A DNA stretch of 64,000 nucleotides, taken from positions 2,728,001 to 2,792,000 of the forward strand of contig NC_035794.1 in the NCBI RefSeq assembly GCF_001653235.2, in the 5' to 3' direction. Origin of the DNA: Pochonia chlamydosporia 170. Lineage: Eukaryota > Ascomycota > Sordariomycetes > Hypocreales > Clavicipitaceae. This document shows, one piece after another, positions 43,902 to 56,458 of this stretch (the stretch's first letter is position 1; every line of letters begins with the position of its first letter). Below the pieces are notes generated by a model. That model did no database searches. It saw only the letters and a program-made list of their open reading frames with translations, and was not told where the DNA came from. A program made the position numbers and the translations under genes.

Positions 43902-44722
43902 TTAGTCCTTGGGGGCAGGAGCGGCCTCAGGATCCTTGGCAAGTAACTCCTCAACTCGTGCACCTCGTCGCCGCCTCTCCTCTAGAGAGATCTCTTCTTC
44001 CAGTGAGGTAGACCACCCAAGCTGCAGTTCGGGATACTGCAGCGGAACTTCTTCGCTTTCGAGTGGCAACCCGTCTAAGTAGATTGGCCATGGAGTGCCC
44101 AACCAGCCATTGCGACTTTCGTGGTCTCGGCGTTGTTGTGCGGTTAAGGGGTGAATAAGGATGCTAAGTACGTTTGTCAGAATTAGAGCGAAGGGATGAT
44201 GCAGTTTGAGCCAAGTGAGTGAGAGATGGGATTCCATGAACACAGACCTAGATTTGAATGTCTGTCTGGAATAAGATGAAGCGACTTACCTCAGGTTTCC
44301 CCGGTTGGTTGCCAGGTAGAAAAAGACATCGGAGAATGACGAATCTGGAACCCAGACTTCCCTCAAGAGTTAACCCCGTCGTCAACAGGATAGCACAAAG
44401 GTAAAACGCATGTCGACTCACTCTCGTACGATCCGGCAGGATGAGGTCCAATTGGGTCTTTATTGACCCTGTTCAGTGGAACAGCGACAAAGGCGCCTAG
44501 GACCGTCGGTCAAGATTCAAGAGTTAAGAGGCAGTTCCCACTTTACATACCATCACGACGGAGTCTCAATACAGCATCACGAAGCGCTAGTGCCGCGGCA
44601 GTTTCGGTAGGCGACTGCAAGAGGAAATAAATGTGAAAGTGCCATTCCCTAGTCCGAGTTTGAACGACGGAGTGAAGGTCGTCCTGGGGACCAGGGGGTG
44701 AGGGGACAGTGATCTGGGTCAT
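43902..44722 (-). CDS. DOPA 4,5-dioxygenase-family protein
   Basis: 191-residue member of the DOPA 4,5-dioxygenase family (extradiol ring-cleavage type known from betalain synthesis in Amanita). Marks: WHFHIYFLLQSPTETAAALALRD with the conserved His-x-His-x-Tyr, VAVPLNRVNKDPIGPHPAGSYEIWVP, FFYLATNRGN and the metal-region SILIHPLT. Introns: 44497-44550, 44357-44421 and 44164-44289; the second uses the acceptor at gggaag so that YE joins IWVPDSSF. The C-terminus is charged and unusual (GARVEELLAKDPEAAPAPKD). Ascomycete members have mostly unknown substrates. Beside gentisate genes it may act on another catechol-like ring, but that is inference. Confidence 0.87.
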
Positions 44723-45295
44723 GGCGAATGATTGCGGTATCTTGGCCCGTGTTATTTCTAGGGTAATAGGTAACTTGGCTGTGATGTTGATAGTGAGTGA
44801 GACTATTAGCGCATAGAAGTCAAGGTGAGGGTTTTTGCAGCTCTTGAGCATCAGTCAGCACGCCATTTTCACAAGTGCTGCGACCTTCCACATCTGTCAC
44901 AGAGGCTCAGCCACTATTTCCTGTTTCGACAGCGGAAACTAAAAGAAGCCTGGTGGCTGGATGTTTCGGAAGTTGCTGCCGTATCCAACGTCAATAAACG
45001 ATAAAGTTTCCAAATCGGACATGGTTCGGCAGCGAGTTTGGGTGATACCGTCAATAGGTAAATTATTTGTTTGGTAGTTAAGGACTTCAAAATCCTACAG
45101 GTTTGACCAGATAATGTCTTGTGTAGGCTCATTATACATCGTATTGGTAGCTAACAAGGATCATCCATGTAAAAGACAATCTTGTCCAGCATTCCCATGT
45201 ATGAGCCCGCAATTACCAATTACCAATTACCCTTCAATTCCGTCATGTTCATCATGTACTTTTGCCTTTCCCCGCCAAACTCGCGACTTGTCACA
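44723..45295. other. gene-free stretch
   Basis: 573 nt: upstream region of the DOPA dioxygenase gene and 3' flank of the sugar-porter gene. Nothing recognised. Confidence 0.4.
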
Positions 45296-47084
45296 CTAGA
45301 CTTCACCCACCCTCTTCTCCGACACATGAGTAGCGTCATCAACGTGGTCATCTTCCACCGAAGCAATTTTGGCTTCAACATCGCCATGTTCGGCGCGTCT
45401 AGTCGCCTCCGTTGCCTTTCTCGTCTTCCAAGCAGGAGTACCAAGATACTTGATACCATTTGGATCTTCAAACATGCTCTCTGTCTCCTCAAGTGTCTTT
45501 CCCGCAGTTTCAGGGAACAAGAAGAAAACGTGGAAAAAGGCTGCTGTGTTAAACACGGCAAAGATGATGTACGTTTTCCACTTGATGTTGGCCAAGGACA
45601 CAGGGGTGAACAAGCCAAGAGCCGCATTGAACGCCCAGTTACCGGACGTTGCGAGTGCCACGCCCTTGCCACGAAGTCTTAGTGGAAATAGCTCCGGGGG
45701 ATAAATCCACGAGACTGGACCCCAGGTCGGTGCGAATGATGCCACAAACAAGTAGGTACAGGCAATAAGACCCTTTGCAGCCGCGCCAGTTACCTTCATA
45801 GATTGCGCAGCCACGTTGTCGATGCCGCCTGGGATGACCTCTCCGTGGACGGCTAGGATTCCAGCGTTGGCGTACATCCAGGTAGCCATTAAGACAGATC
45901 CAATGAGCAGTGTTGGTCGTCTGCCCCAGCGATCTACCCACAGAAGAGCTGGGATGGTCATGAAGACATTGATGACGTACTGAATGGAAGAGGATAAAAG
46001 CCCAGCGTTGCCAGTGTATCCTGCCATGCTGAAAACGTTTGTTACGTAGTACACTGGACGTCATATTAGTCAACGTGATCATTAGCTGGGGACAAAGCCA
46101 AGAAGACACTTACTCATAACATTCATGCCGGTGAGCTGAGACCAGATTTGCGTAAACAGCCCGATCAGCGTCCTGTTGATCATTGCAGGTTTGAAGAGGT
46201 CGAGATATGTTACATCTGCGTTTTGTCGTTCGAATTCGCACATGTTCCTAATGTCCTCCATCTCGAACGATACAAACGGGTGATTTGAGTCGCCTTTACC
46301 ATGTACTAGAGTCAAGACAGCGCGACAGTCCTCCCAGCGATCTTTGCGAGCTAGCCAACGGGGTGACTCAGGAAGGAGCATCATCATGAAGAACAGGAAG
46401 ATGGCGGGTAGCATTTGAAGGGCCCAGGGAATCCGCCAAGCTGCCGCCTTCCAGCCCGTGGGAGTCTGTTCGCCGATGAAAGAGCATCCATAAGATATAT
46501 AGTAAATGATAAGAATGCCCCATGTGATGGCCCACTGCTGCATACCAATAAATCGACCTCGTTTGGACGGAGGAGAGATTTCGGCAATGTAAACTGGTAC
46601 TTGGGCTGACTCAATTCCCACGCATAGACCGTTGATAATGCGGCCAGCGATGAGCATGCCGATGTTTTGGGATGCTGAGATGATGGACGATCCGATTAAC
46701 CTTGGAGATGACAATTTAGTCTATACTCAGCAAAGAAAGGTAAAATACTACGCTGTGAGAACAAATATCTGTCATCTCAGCTTACCAAATTAAACAACCA
46801 TACATAATGGCATACTTTCGACCGATTCGGTCAGACAGGGGCCCTGAAATCAATGCACCAAGCCATGATCCGGCGTGCATAGATGCCGTGATACCTCCTT
46901 GAACCAGCTCTCGCGGCCCGCTACAGGGCTGGTCATCAAACGGCGGTCCATGAGGTCCTTGGTTGAAGTAGCATTTGTACGCTTGTTCACCAAGCTGTGC
47001 CGATAACGACGAGATATCAAAACCAAACAGACCGCCACCAACAACGGCAACCGCCGCGATAACGTAAATATTACCAATAGGCAT
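45296..47084 (-). CDS. MFS sugar-porter-family transporter (quinate/sugar type)
   Basis: 547-residue sugar porter with 12 helices. Marks: GGGLFGFDISSLSAQ in helix 1, GPLSDRIGRKYAI, helix 5-6 SPPSKRGRFIGMQQWAITWG, PESPRWLARKDRWEDCRAVL, DRWGRRPTLLIGS and the terminal FPETAGKTLEETESMF. Introns at 46701-46785 and 46054-46113 restore IWLIGSS and NVMYYVTNVF. The QLTGMNVMYYV segment corresponds to the family's substrate-site QQ(S/T)GxNxxxYY, with Leu for the second Gln. The subfamily includes quinate, galacturonate and glucose permeases. In this neighbourhood import of an aromatic or alicyclic acid is plausible. Confidence 0.88.
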
Positions 47085-48558
47085 ACCGCTTTGTCCGGCT
47101 GAATTTTGGGATTGGAATTTACTTGAGGCAAGGACATTTCAAGACACGCGGCAGAATACAAGCCAGGCACCTTTTATACTCTACACTCATTGCGGATGTT
47201 TTCAAACACGGGAACACCACGCTACCGAGATTGAATGCTCTCCATATCCGCGTTGTTTCCTCTACATGGATCGGCACGTCTTGCCGAGCATGTCAAACGA
47301 TGAACAGAGGTGAGAACTTAGTCGCCCCGAGGAGTGGCCGCCACGCGCACCAATCGTGAACCACGTTTTGCTTACTTTGCAATCGACCATCCTGCTAGTT
47401 CTGCTCATTGCCGATCGAAGCCAGACTCGACCTCGTGATAAGAACCTTAAAACGGCGCGACAGCCTCCTAACGTGTTCGGACCAAACGTTCCCGTAGGTC
47501 CGTGGACCTGGTTTCGGTGCAACTCATGCGATGCTATAAAACCTCCACCGAGATGTATGCGGATGGCAAACATCCCCATCCTGTTGGGAAGGAGATGATG
47601 ACGAAGTAGTGCGAATATATATGGAGAAAAGGTATTGGAGTTGTGGAGAAGTACTCCATAAACTGTCACCGGGGAAGCGTTGTGGAGGTTTCCATGTGGG
47701 CAAGCAAGTTTCTGGGGATGACAGCCAACATTGACAACTAATGTATGAACCTGGAAATACGGGCCGACGTCGGCTGGTGAGCCGCTCCCATGGACTTTTT
47801 CGACAGCATTCGCGGAGTTTGTTGAGTGCTCCGAGAGATCTGCTCAAGCTTGGGCGTGAACATGTAGTTAATCCTCAGGCACGTCTTCTCTCATTGGGGC
47901 TATACTAGTGAGGGCGAAATGTAAGCCAAAGTCATCAATTCGTTTGAGTCAGCAGGGTAGAACTGGGGTGAGGTGTGATAAGGCGTGTAAAACTTCAACT
48001 TCGTGGCAAGTATAATTGGAGCCTAACCTGTAGCGATACGCCTGGGCTCTTTATCAAGTTTATACTTCATGTGTGTCTAGTGTGAGACCAAACCGCAGAA
48101 ACCAAGTGCATTCAGTATGAACTCATGGTACTGATATTCTCACTCTGTAGATGCTACTTCTTGAGGATGGCACTATGAAAGGCACTGTGTTGACACCCTA
48201 CGATACAAGACTGAAGTCACAATAGTCTAGCCGTAGTATCCATATCGTACAACACGTTTAGATGCCCCAAAAGGAACCGTGTTCATCTGATGCCTTGCTA
48301 TTCTCAAGGATTCTAGCACCGCACACCAGTGTGGTGCAAATCTGGAAGGAAATACATGATCCCACCGTGCATTGAACTCTCCACCCATCGACTTTCGGGC
48401 CGTTACAAATAGCTACATGTACTTGCAAATTTTTATGCTACTCTGAGAAGCGTATACGGAGGATTTCGTCGAGCTCGGCCAAATGATCAAGGTCATCTGT
48501 TGCATTCATGCACAGAGCCAGCTTATGTCGGCCCTATTACAGCCTTAACCATTTAGGA
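47085..48558. other. gene-free stretch
   Basis: About 1.5 kb. Small open frames only, none with a recognisable feature. Includes the sugar-porter promoter and the 3' flank of the F-box-like gene. Confidence 0.35.
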
Positions 48559-49827
48559 TCAGTACGGATCCGCCTCCATGTCCATGATACCCATTAACTT
48601 CTGTGTATCGAGGCTTTGAGGCTTTCGATGGTCTGGAATATTAGAAACTGCCTCATGAACGAGATGCTTCATCATTCTACGGCATTCAGAGGCAACATCC
48701 CAGTCAACTGTATCGGACCGCCATTTGTTCATCATCCGCAGACTCCACAAAGTTGGCGGGCCCAACGCTGGAACTTGGCCGTGTAGTAAAGCAAGTATCG
48801 GATTATAATGACTTGTCAATAGCTCGAGTTGCTCAATTGGTGCCATAATATCCAAATACCGACGCCCTTGTTGTCTGTATTTGATTTCCAGTTCTTGCAG
48901 CATCTGGGGCGGAGCGAAACTGATAGATGAGAACGAAGACTCATCTCCATTCTGAAATGTTGGAAAGAAATATTTGATATCTGCAACAAGGGGCAATTGT
49001 AGAAAATCTGGCATCGACAACAGGGTCAGGCAGGAGAAATGGCTCAAGATTTGGCGAACCAGTTGTGCATTGTAGTACCATAGGGCAAGGGACTCCTTGA
49101 AGATGAAGTCTTTCACTGCTCTTGCTGCGTCCGCTTCAACTCTTTCGTCATCAAAAGACTTATGATGACAAGTTTTGGAGCGTTTTCCGTTACAATCGAC
49201 AATATCAACCCCAGCGGCTATTGCTTCTGCCACAAATGTCTCCATGATACGTGCCTCGAATCTTCCGTATCCCAGGTGGCCGACACGGCCTCTCATGACA
49301 TCCATAACATCATCTTCTTGCCAGATAATCGCACAAATGTAGCTTAACTCCAAGTTTGCTAGCTGGGGGAGAATCGCAGCAAGGTCGTCCAGCCAGTAGG
49401 GATGGCAGAGCCGCACCATACAATCTTTGAGCTCTGGGAATACATTGACTTCTCGTTCGGTGAAGAGTCGAGGAACTCGTAGAATGAGGTTTTGTCTGGC
49501 CGACTTGTCTGTGAAAGCTACGGAACGTGTTGCTTTCGCCCATGAGCGGCAAACTCCGCGAATGGGTTTCGTGATGTGAACAATATGACGGAACTCTATA
49601 ATGCGACTTCGCAGACGGTTGAACACCCTGCCTTTCAACTCATTCTCCAGTCCGTCGAGAAGATATTCGGTGAAGATTAGCTGGAGAATTTCCTGAGGAA
49701 ACGACAGAAGCAAATCGGGTGACAGGACTGTTGGTTGTGGGTAAGAGAGCATTCCGAAAGGTTTCGAATTCCCAGGCGGCCAACTACACGATAAGAATCT
49801 GCAAAAGCGAAGGCCTTTTGATGTCAA
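48559..49827 (-). CDS. F-box-like hypothetical protein
   Basis: Intronless 422-residue protein. Near residue 38 it has a degenerate F-box-like stretch (SPDLLLSFPQEILQLIFTEY, then CRSWAKATRSVAF), the usual opening of many fungal lineage-specific proteins that recruit substrates to SCF ubiquitin ligases. The rest shows Leu-rich segments (LEELELLTSHYNP-like, ILPQLANLELSY) but no repeat that I can name. A second Met at residue 26 (MLSYPQPT), just before the F-box, may be the true start. No neighbour explains its function. Confidence 0.65.
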   Translation of the reverse strand: MTSKGLRFCRFLSCSWPPGNSKPFGMLSYPQPTVLSPDLLLSFPQEILQLIFTEYLLDGLENELKGRVFNRLRSRIIEFRHIVHITKPIRGVCRSWAKATRSVAFTDKSARQNLILRVPRLFTEREVNVFPELKDCMVRLCHPYWLDDLAAILPQLANLELSYICAIIWQEDDVMDVMRGRVGHLGYGRFEARIMETFVAEAIAAGVDIVDCNGKRSKTCHHKSFDDERVEADAARAVKDFIFKESLALWYYNAQLVRQILSHFSCLTLLSMPDFLQLPLVADIKYFFPTFQNGDESSFSSISFAPPQMLQELEIKYRQQGRRYLDIMAPIEQLELLTSHYNPILALLHGQVPALGPPTLWSLRMMNKWRSDTVDWDVASECRRMMKHLVHEAVSNIPDHRKPQSLDTQKLMGIMDMEADPY

Positions 49828-51825
49828 AACTGTAGAGGACTAAAGTTGTGTCGAAGTGTTGAAGCTCGACGATGCTCTGAGGCACACGTGGTTGTGTCTT
49901 ATTTATATGGGGATCCTGTGCGGCTGATATTGCTGGCCACTAACGAATGCATGCCATTATTTGTAAACAATTCAGTTCAAATATCAGTGAGCTTGGAGCG
50001 GAGCTGCCTTGCCCATAACGGCTTCATTATGCAATTTAGCAACATCCGCGGGCGTGTTGTGCAGTTGTATGCTACAATTGAGCCCAGCACTCTGGGCAAT
50101 ATGACACATAGAATTTACCAATTTCAGCAGCTTACCACATCAATCCAGTTCAGGTTGGAGTACTAGCTGCTGCTCTGGTAAAGCAAATCTTTCATGTGAT
50201 AGTTCGCCTACAGTTCGTCGGTTTGGATCTTCCCCGGGTGCTGGCTGCGGCGCTGCCAGCCATGGATTAATTCCCCCTGTGACAAGTACCACGCAGCCTT
50301 TTGTCAAAGGCTAGTTTGCGGAGATGGAAAACGAATCGTGATAACATACTGTATGAGACAGCATCGCTGAGAAAACAGCACCTGGGAAGACACCATAGTT
50401 ACCAGAAGTCAAGACATAAAACGTCAAGGAAACAACCCAAACGGTCCAATCTCATTTGCCAGACGCAGTGGCTTCCAGAAAGGGGCCCAAAATATCACAC
50501 CTACTAACAGTATTCCTAGTGAGGGAGAATCAAGACAGATGCTTACGCCACAGCCTGCTGTCCAGGCAAACCTCATGTCCCGTAGTGACATATGCTGTTA
50601 ATCACGGCCGCCGCCACGGGAAAGTGGCGTCGTATCCGCCCAAAACCTACCTCAGTACTCCGTAGCTTTCAACAAGCTAGCCTTGGAGCCCGGTTGTGGG
50701 CGTGGTGACGAAAGATGGAGGCTGAGGCTGATTTTGAGACATGTCCAAAAACTGAGGCGGTTTCGCCGATTCTTTCGATGGAGGGACAGACCTAGACTTA
50801 TTAGTGACTTGCTGTAGTCTAGCACCTACTCTGTTCGCCTACTAACGCTTGTAATATATGGTGGTCAGCTAAACAATCGTCTAGTGTAGCACTCACCGTG
50901 ACTACCCTCCATCACCATCACAGGCGATGGCACGATACCGAAGGACGGCACACAAGAATCGTTAGGCAGAAGCAGCAAATTAAGAATCACGAGTCAACGG
51001 GGAGCGGTCCGTCAAGGGCTATCAAACAGAAATCATCGAGATGGAGACCTGAAGACACCAAACAGCGGTGGCGCTGAAACGTTTCCTTACAGCCGATGTC
51101 ACTGTATGATGTCTATGTAGACTCTATTGGCTCGTCATAAATATCCACTCATATTATATGACACACAGTAAGCCATAGCAAAGAAAAAATTGCAATTAAA
51201 GCTCTTTTCCAGCAGCTAATCGTAGTAATTCTATTTTACCAAGCAGTAAATAGTATATACCAGCTCAGGTTTGTCTGGGCTGCCGTATCCTGGCTCTGGA
51301 AAACTCAAATTGGCTGGTCTACTGCGAGAACACATGATTCGGCAACTAAGACAATATAACAATTTTCCTTTTTTCGTACGAAAAGAGCTCGCGATGTCTG
51401 AAACAATTCTAGTCAACCTGATGGGCAGCTACGCTTTGACGCAATCTACACTTTTGGGCGAAACTAGCGCTTGACTCACAAGTTATTATTTAACCCCAAG
51501 ATCCTTCGCACGATTGAAACCCGCACTCTTTGCTACCACATGTGCTTTGCGTTCCCTACGAATTACGAAATGCCGTAAAGCGGCTTTGCTCCTGGCGTGA
51601 GCAATCTTTCGACGACTCTCATTCACTCTTCAACTTCTACTCGCCTGACCAGGCTCAATGTAAAATACTCGATTGATATTTGAAATCCATACCACATGCT
51701 GCGGTATACTTCTCTCACTACTAAATGACCTGTATGGACCTCACCTTTGCCCGCCAACCCGGCCCTCACCCACAACTGTTGGTAATTAGTTGGTCACTCC
51801 TTTTTCTGTTGCTTTTAACGACGCC
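49828..51825. other. long gene-free stretch
   Basis: About 2 kb between divergent genes. Open frames at 49846-50166 and 50301-50665 have no support. It contains AT-rich patches near 51,120-51,250 but no repeat structure that I could resolve. Confidence 0.35.
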
Positions 51826-52875
51826 ATGGATCTCGCGACTTTGTATTTTGGTATTTTCTGGGGCATGTTCCCTTTCACTGCGGCCAAGGTAGCACAACAA
51901 ACATGCAGGATCCTCTCCCAATGGCGAACAGTTACCCACCACGCCTACCTATACATGATTTGGGTTGAGCTACTAGTTAATGTCGCGTATGGCGTTCCTT
52001 CGTACTTGTACCTGATTGGCGTCATCGAAGGGAGGTAAGAGGGTTTCGTATTCTGCACTTACCCTTTCTCCATCCATCTTCGTGTATCTATGCGGCGGAA
52101 GAGTAAGGAACTAGAGAACCGCTAACAATAAAAGCTAGCCTTGGCCTATTCATCGGTGTCAGTAAGCAACTTTGACCTATCCTACATCTACAGCACGATA
52201 CGGGCCAGCATGCCAGAAACTAACAGAGCGCTACCAATACAGCGGTAGTATGGGTTTTCCAAACACAACTCCTTTCGCAGATCATCGCCAATAGAGTCTC
52301 CCTCATTATGGACAGCCAGCGTAGAGCTAGGTCGATGAAGTTAGGGTTACTCGTCTTGGTAGGCTCGGTGAATATCTTTACAGCTTCCTTCTGGATCAAG
52401 GCACAAATGCCAGGTGCTACGCCAAGCGAAATCGAGCGCATGAAGAATATCGAGAGAGGCGAGAAGTCTTTTTTTCTATTTCTCGACCTTGGACTTAGCT
52501 TGATATTCTTGTATTTGGTGCGCTTCCGTCTCATTTCACTGGGCCTAAACAAGTACTGGCGCCTGTTTTACGCCAGCATTGCAGCAATATGCCTCTCGAC
52601 CACAATGGACATTCTCCTCGTCGGAATGCTGAGCCTGCCGTCTCCTTACCTGTGAGAAACTCAAGCCCAATCATGGTCCTGTTTCGGGAGAACATTCTTA
52701 CCGATATTTTCTACCTGGGTTAGCTGATGACCTCTTCTTTAGGTATATCCAGTTTGCTCCAATCGCTTACAATGTGAAGCTTCACGTCGAGCTTATGATG
52801 GCAGCCCTCATCGCCAAGATCGTCCGGAGTCAGGCCGAGATGACGAACTCGAGCGAAGCGTCTTTTATTTCATGA
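51826..52875 (+). CDS. seven-helix integral membrane protein of unknown function
   Basis: 257 residues after splicing out 52035-52138, 52162-52242 and 52652-52742; all junctions keep frame. Seven hydrophobic helices are visible: LYFGIFWGMFPFTAAKV, YLYMIWVELLVNVAYGV, SLGLFIGVTVVWVFQTQLL, LGLLVLVGSVNIFTASFWI, FFLFLDLGLSLIFLYLV, LFYASIAAICLSTTMDILL and VKLHVELMMAALIAKIV. The second exon is only 23 nt. The layout recalls fungal 7-TM proteins related to the SAT4/rhodopsin or RTA-like groups, but the RPDDGL-type loop of SAT4 is missing, so I leave it unassigned. The loop between helices 4 and 5 is charged (EIERMKNIERGEK). Confidence 0.7.
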
Positions 52876-54567
52876 TTTTGTTGAATTGAATAACGTAACA
52901 TTGTGTGTTGGATAGAGAAGGGATTGCTAGAGGGGATTCTGATCCTACCTAAGAGAAAAAGATATCACCGGTAGGTCATTTGGCCTGGCAATAGGGAACG
53001 CTTCAAGAATGCGGAGAGATAGTCTTCGTTACATTCGTTGACATATCCCCCTTCCACGCTACCATAATTACATGTCAGCCGATGAACATGACTGGATCTT
53101 GGTACACTATTGATGAATGTGACCGGCGATTTTGGGCGTTACTTGGCGGGTCTTGGCAAAGATAATTATCGCATCATGTCTTATTAATAGCTGGCCGTTT
53201 CGAACCGATTCGACTAGCTCTGACGCATCATTCCGCAGCTAGACAGCAATTCAGATCATCTGTATATTTCATACCTACCGGTGATGTACTGTCGCAGGGC
53301 CAGCCAAACTGCAACCATCCTGTAGTAGGACTCCCTGAATAAAATTACGGATTTCAGCCGGCAAGTAGTGCCAAGATGTCTTACTAACTGCCTTTGACGG
53401 CTTTAGCGTCATATTTGAGGAAAGATTCATAACTAGAGGAAAAGGTAGGGACTGAGGGGTTCCAGTCTCTTAAATACATCCCCGGTAGCAGATGGGGTGG
53501 CCGGCATAAGAGGGCAGTGGAAAGCTAATTGCGATATAGTAGTATTTAGCTACATGTTAAACTTCGACGGCTTCTAAAACAAGAACCAACGTGATTCTCA
53601 GTGTAGAGCTAAGATGAACCAACGCCATGGCCTGTATTTAAGCATCAGCGGCGTGAACCAACGAAGGAGCGAAGCCATCAAGCTCTTTTACATATAAGTC
53701 ATGTTTCTATCTGCATTACAAGATGCTCAACGCATATTGAAGACTTATGGCCGGGAGCTACGGTCGCACACCTCCGTGGTGAGATAACCTTTGCTCCCAG
53801 ACCTTTGTGAAGTTAGTTCTCGCCCAACAGGCCCGAATATGCGGAGCGATAGGATCCAGTCTGCCAAGCCTACAAGTATGTTTGGTATTGGACAGCGACA
53901 TTTTGAACAGTCAGAAAGAGTGTAATTGCAAGTGTATCCCAAAGCAGACGTCTGCTGATCATCGGGACAGAAGCCACGCAACGAAAACTGGTAAGGTCGA
54001 GGATATGCCAAACATGGTTCCCAAGTGGTGAGATTTGGTCAAGTACTCAACATGTCAATTTGCCAGAAATCAAACCACATCATGGATATTATAGCTTCAC
54101 TAAAGCTAGAATAAATGCAGAATCATTTCATTCAATTGAGTCAAGCCATCAGTCCTGTCCAGTCCTAGCAGTAGCGCCTTGCATGAGTTATGTGTTGCCG
54201 TGATCCGGGTTATATGCGTACAAGCCGCAAACGCAATATTTGCCACGGCTAATTACATTTAATTTTAATGCTGCTATGATACATCTCATATCGGTGGTGT
54301 TGCCAGTGTCATTGATTGACCACATGCATTTGTGGCTCGTACTCGTATTATTCCGCCCCATCGCATTGACCAGCCCAACAGAGAACAAAACTTCAACCCG
54401 ATCTTTTCTTCACAGCAGACAGCGTGAGGTATTCACTCGTGAGCGTCGAGTCTTTCACCTATACATGATAGCCGAAACGTCGCTACCGTCAGCCCAAGTC
54501 CTACCTACCCATCCAAAATTGGGCATCAACATCGGCTGCACAGATTTACAGCGTAACATCGGCCGGC
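52876..54567. other. long gene-free stretch
   Basis: About 1.7 kb. Small open frames only (for example 54240-54620, which partly overlaps the start of the next gene in another frame). Nothing recognised. Confidence 0.35.
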
Positions 54568-55536
54568 ATGTCAGACCAGGACGCCGCCACGCCTCGAGTC
54601 TTCCTCGTGCGGCATGGTGAGCACCAAAAACAATTCTGTACCAAAAGTGTCGCAATATAACATATCTTCTAGGAGAAACAGAATGGTCAAAAACCGGCCA
54701 ATATACCGGAATTACGGACCTTCCACTCACACCAGATGGTGTCAAGCAGGTTACCACCACGGCAGTTCGACTCGTCGGCGGCGGCAAGTTGATTGACCCA
54801 GCTCGGATTGCTCACATCTGGGTAAGTCCTCGTACGAGGGCGCAACAAACATTCCAGTACCTCTTCAACTCGGAGCCGCCTAGTTCAGATAAAACGGACT
54901 TTGATGCCGTGGCCGATCGGGTTACGACCACTGAAGACATCGCGGAGTGGGATTACGGCGAGTACGAAGGGCTGAAAACTGGTGAAATTAAGGAGAAGAG
55001 AAAGCAACAGGGCCTTGACCAGGACAAGCCGTGGAATATTTGGAAGGATGGCTGCGAGGGCGGAGAGTAATCATGTTTTCTATCCGGATATCTTGTCGAA
55101 CCTCGCTAACCTGGCGTTACAGATCTATGGAGAAAGTGACCGAACGGTTGGACAAACTAATCACCCAGATCAAGAATCTTCAGCGGCCGTTTATCAGTGG
55201 TCAAAAGCCATGCGACGTCCTTATCGTATGCTCTTCCCCTGCCGTGCAGTTTGACTGACCATATCCTCTCCAGAGGCAAGTAGATGGCGAATTACTTACT
55301 CATGACAGGTCGCCCACGGGCTCATTCTTCGCGCATTCGCAAAGAGGTGGATGCAATACGCCTTGGACTTTCCATTGCCCATGATTATGGCGCCAGGGGC
55401 GATTTCAGTGCTTAGGTGCGGAAGTTTTCTCCCCAACTTATTACCTTGTCTCCTATTAACACCGCATAGTTATAAGAACGGTAATATTGATGAACCGGGG
55501 TTCTATCTAGGCATGTCACTCCCGTTTGAGGAGTAG
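54568..55536 (+). CDS. histidine phosphatase (phosphoglycerate mutase-like) protein
   Basis: 239-residue histidine phosphatase superfamily member. The catalytic RHG is split by the first intron: VFLVRHG / ETEWSKTGQYTGITDLPLT. The second arginine is in WVSPRTRAQQT, the acid is in AEWDYGEYEGL, and the C-terminal catalytic His is in VAHGLILRAFAKRW. Introns: 54617-54672, 55067-55122, 55226-55308 and 55416-55469. Typical relatives are yeast YOR283W-type broad phosphatases or sedoheptulose-bisphosphatase-like proteins. The start ATG 54568 gives a short MSDQDAATPR lead before the beta strand. All catalytic residues are intact. The physiological substrate is not evident. Confidence 0.9.
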
Positions 55537-56458
55537 GCATCAACTTAGCACAGCAAAACTGTTAGCAGGATGGGTTGATTTCACACTCGCAATGAAAATC
55601 GCCCATTCTCCATTGTTGCGTGTATCTACGAGCTAGGCAGAGGAAACCCAAATCTATTCACAGACTGGCAAAACCAGACACCCAGTTACCAGCGTTCCGT
55701 GCGTGGACGTTGAGCTTCAGGACATCTGTAAACATCGGTGAGAAAAGGGCCCAGTAGGGTAGCTGCTCTAAGGTATTGGTCAAAATCTGAATAGGTGCAA
55801 AAATCTCTCCATAGTTTGCTACTCTTCACCCTAATAACTATCCTATGCATGTTGCCAAGTCAAACACCGCTTCTCATGGCTTGGGCAACTTACGTGACTC
55901 GACGAAACGGCTTATCGTACTTTTCATTAACATCGTGATTTGATGGAATGGCTCATCGTGCTTTTCATCTATTTGCTTCCCGAAGTTGGGCTGACATCAA
56001 AGCGTCGGGTCAACTAGAGTCCTCACACCTTCATTGCAGGACGACTCCATCTATTTAGCAACTCCTTGTCCGTTCACACTTATATCATCATCACAACCCA
56101 ACCATCAAACTCCCAGATTCCGGAAACCTACTCATGGCTCGTAATAATAATAGAACGACAACACCGAGCCGGGCATTTCTCAGAACAAGCAGAGCAGATC
56201 AACACCACACTAGTCGATCAACCCCGCCTCCGTGCATCTTGTCCGTTGACAGCCATTCGTACGGCTATGCGCACAACATTACTTTTCTCGTCATGCAACG
56301 GTGGTAATTGCGGGGAAGGCGGGTGTACAGGTCGTATAAATGAGCTGCTGAGATGCCTCCGTATAGGATGTTGAATCAACGGGCATATGGAACAGGGCCG
56401 TTGAGATATTTGTTACTGCAAACACCTGCCCGCTTCACGATACTAACAAGAATACACA
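55537..56458. other. gene-free stretch, promoter of the GH28 gene
   Basis: About 920 nt. A repeated phrase (aacggcttatcgtacttttcatta and aatggctcatcgtgcttttcatct) occurs about 50 nt apart at 55905-55970. Open frame 56066-56374 has no support. Confidence 0.4.
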
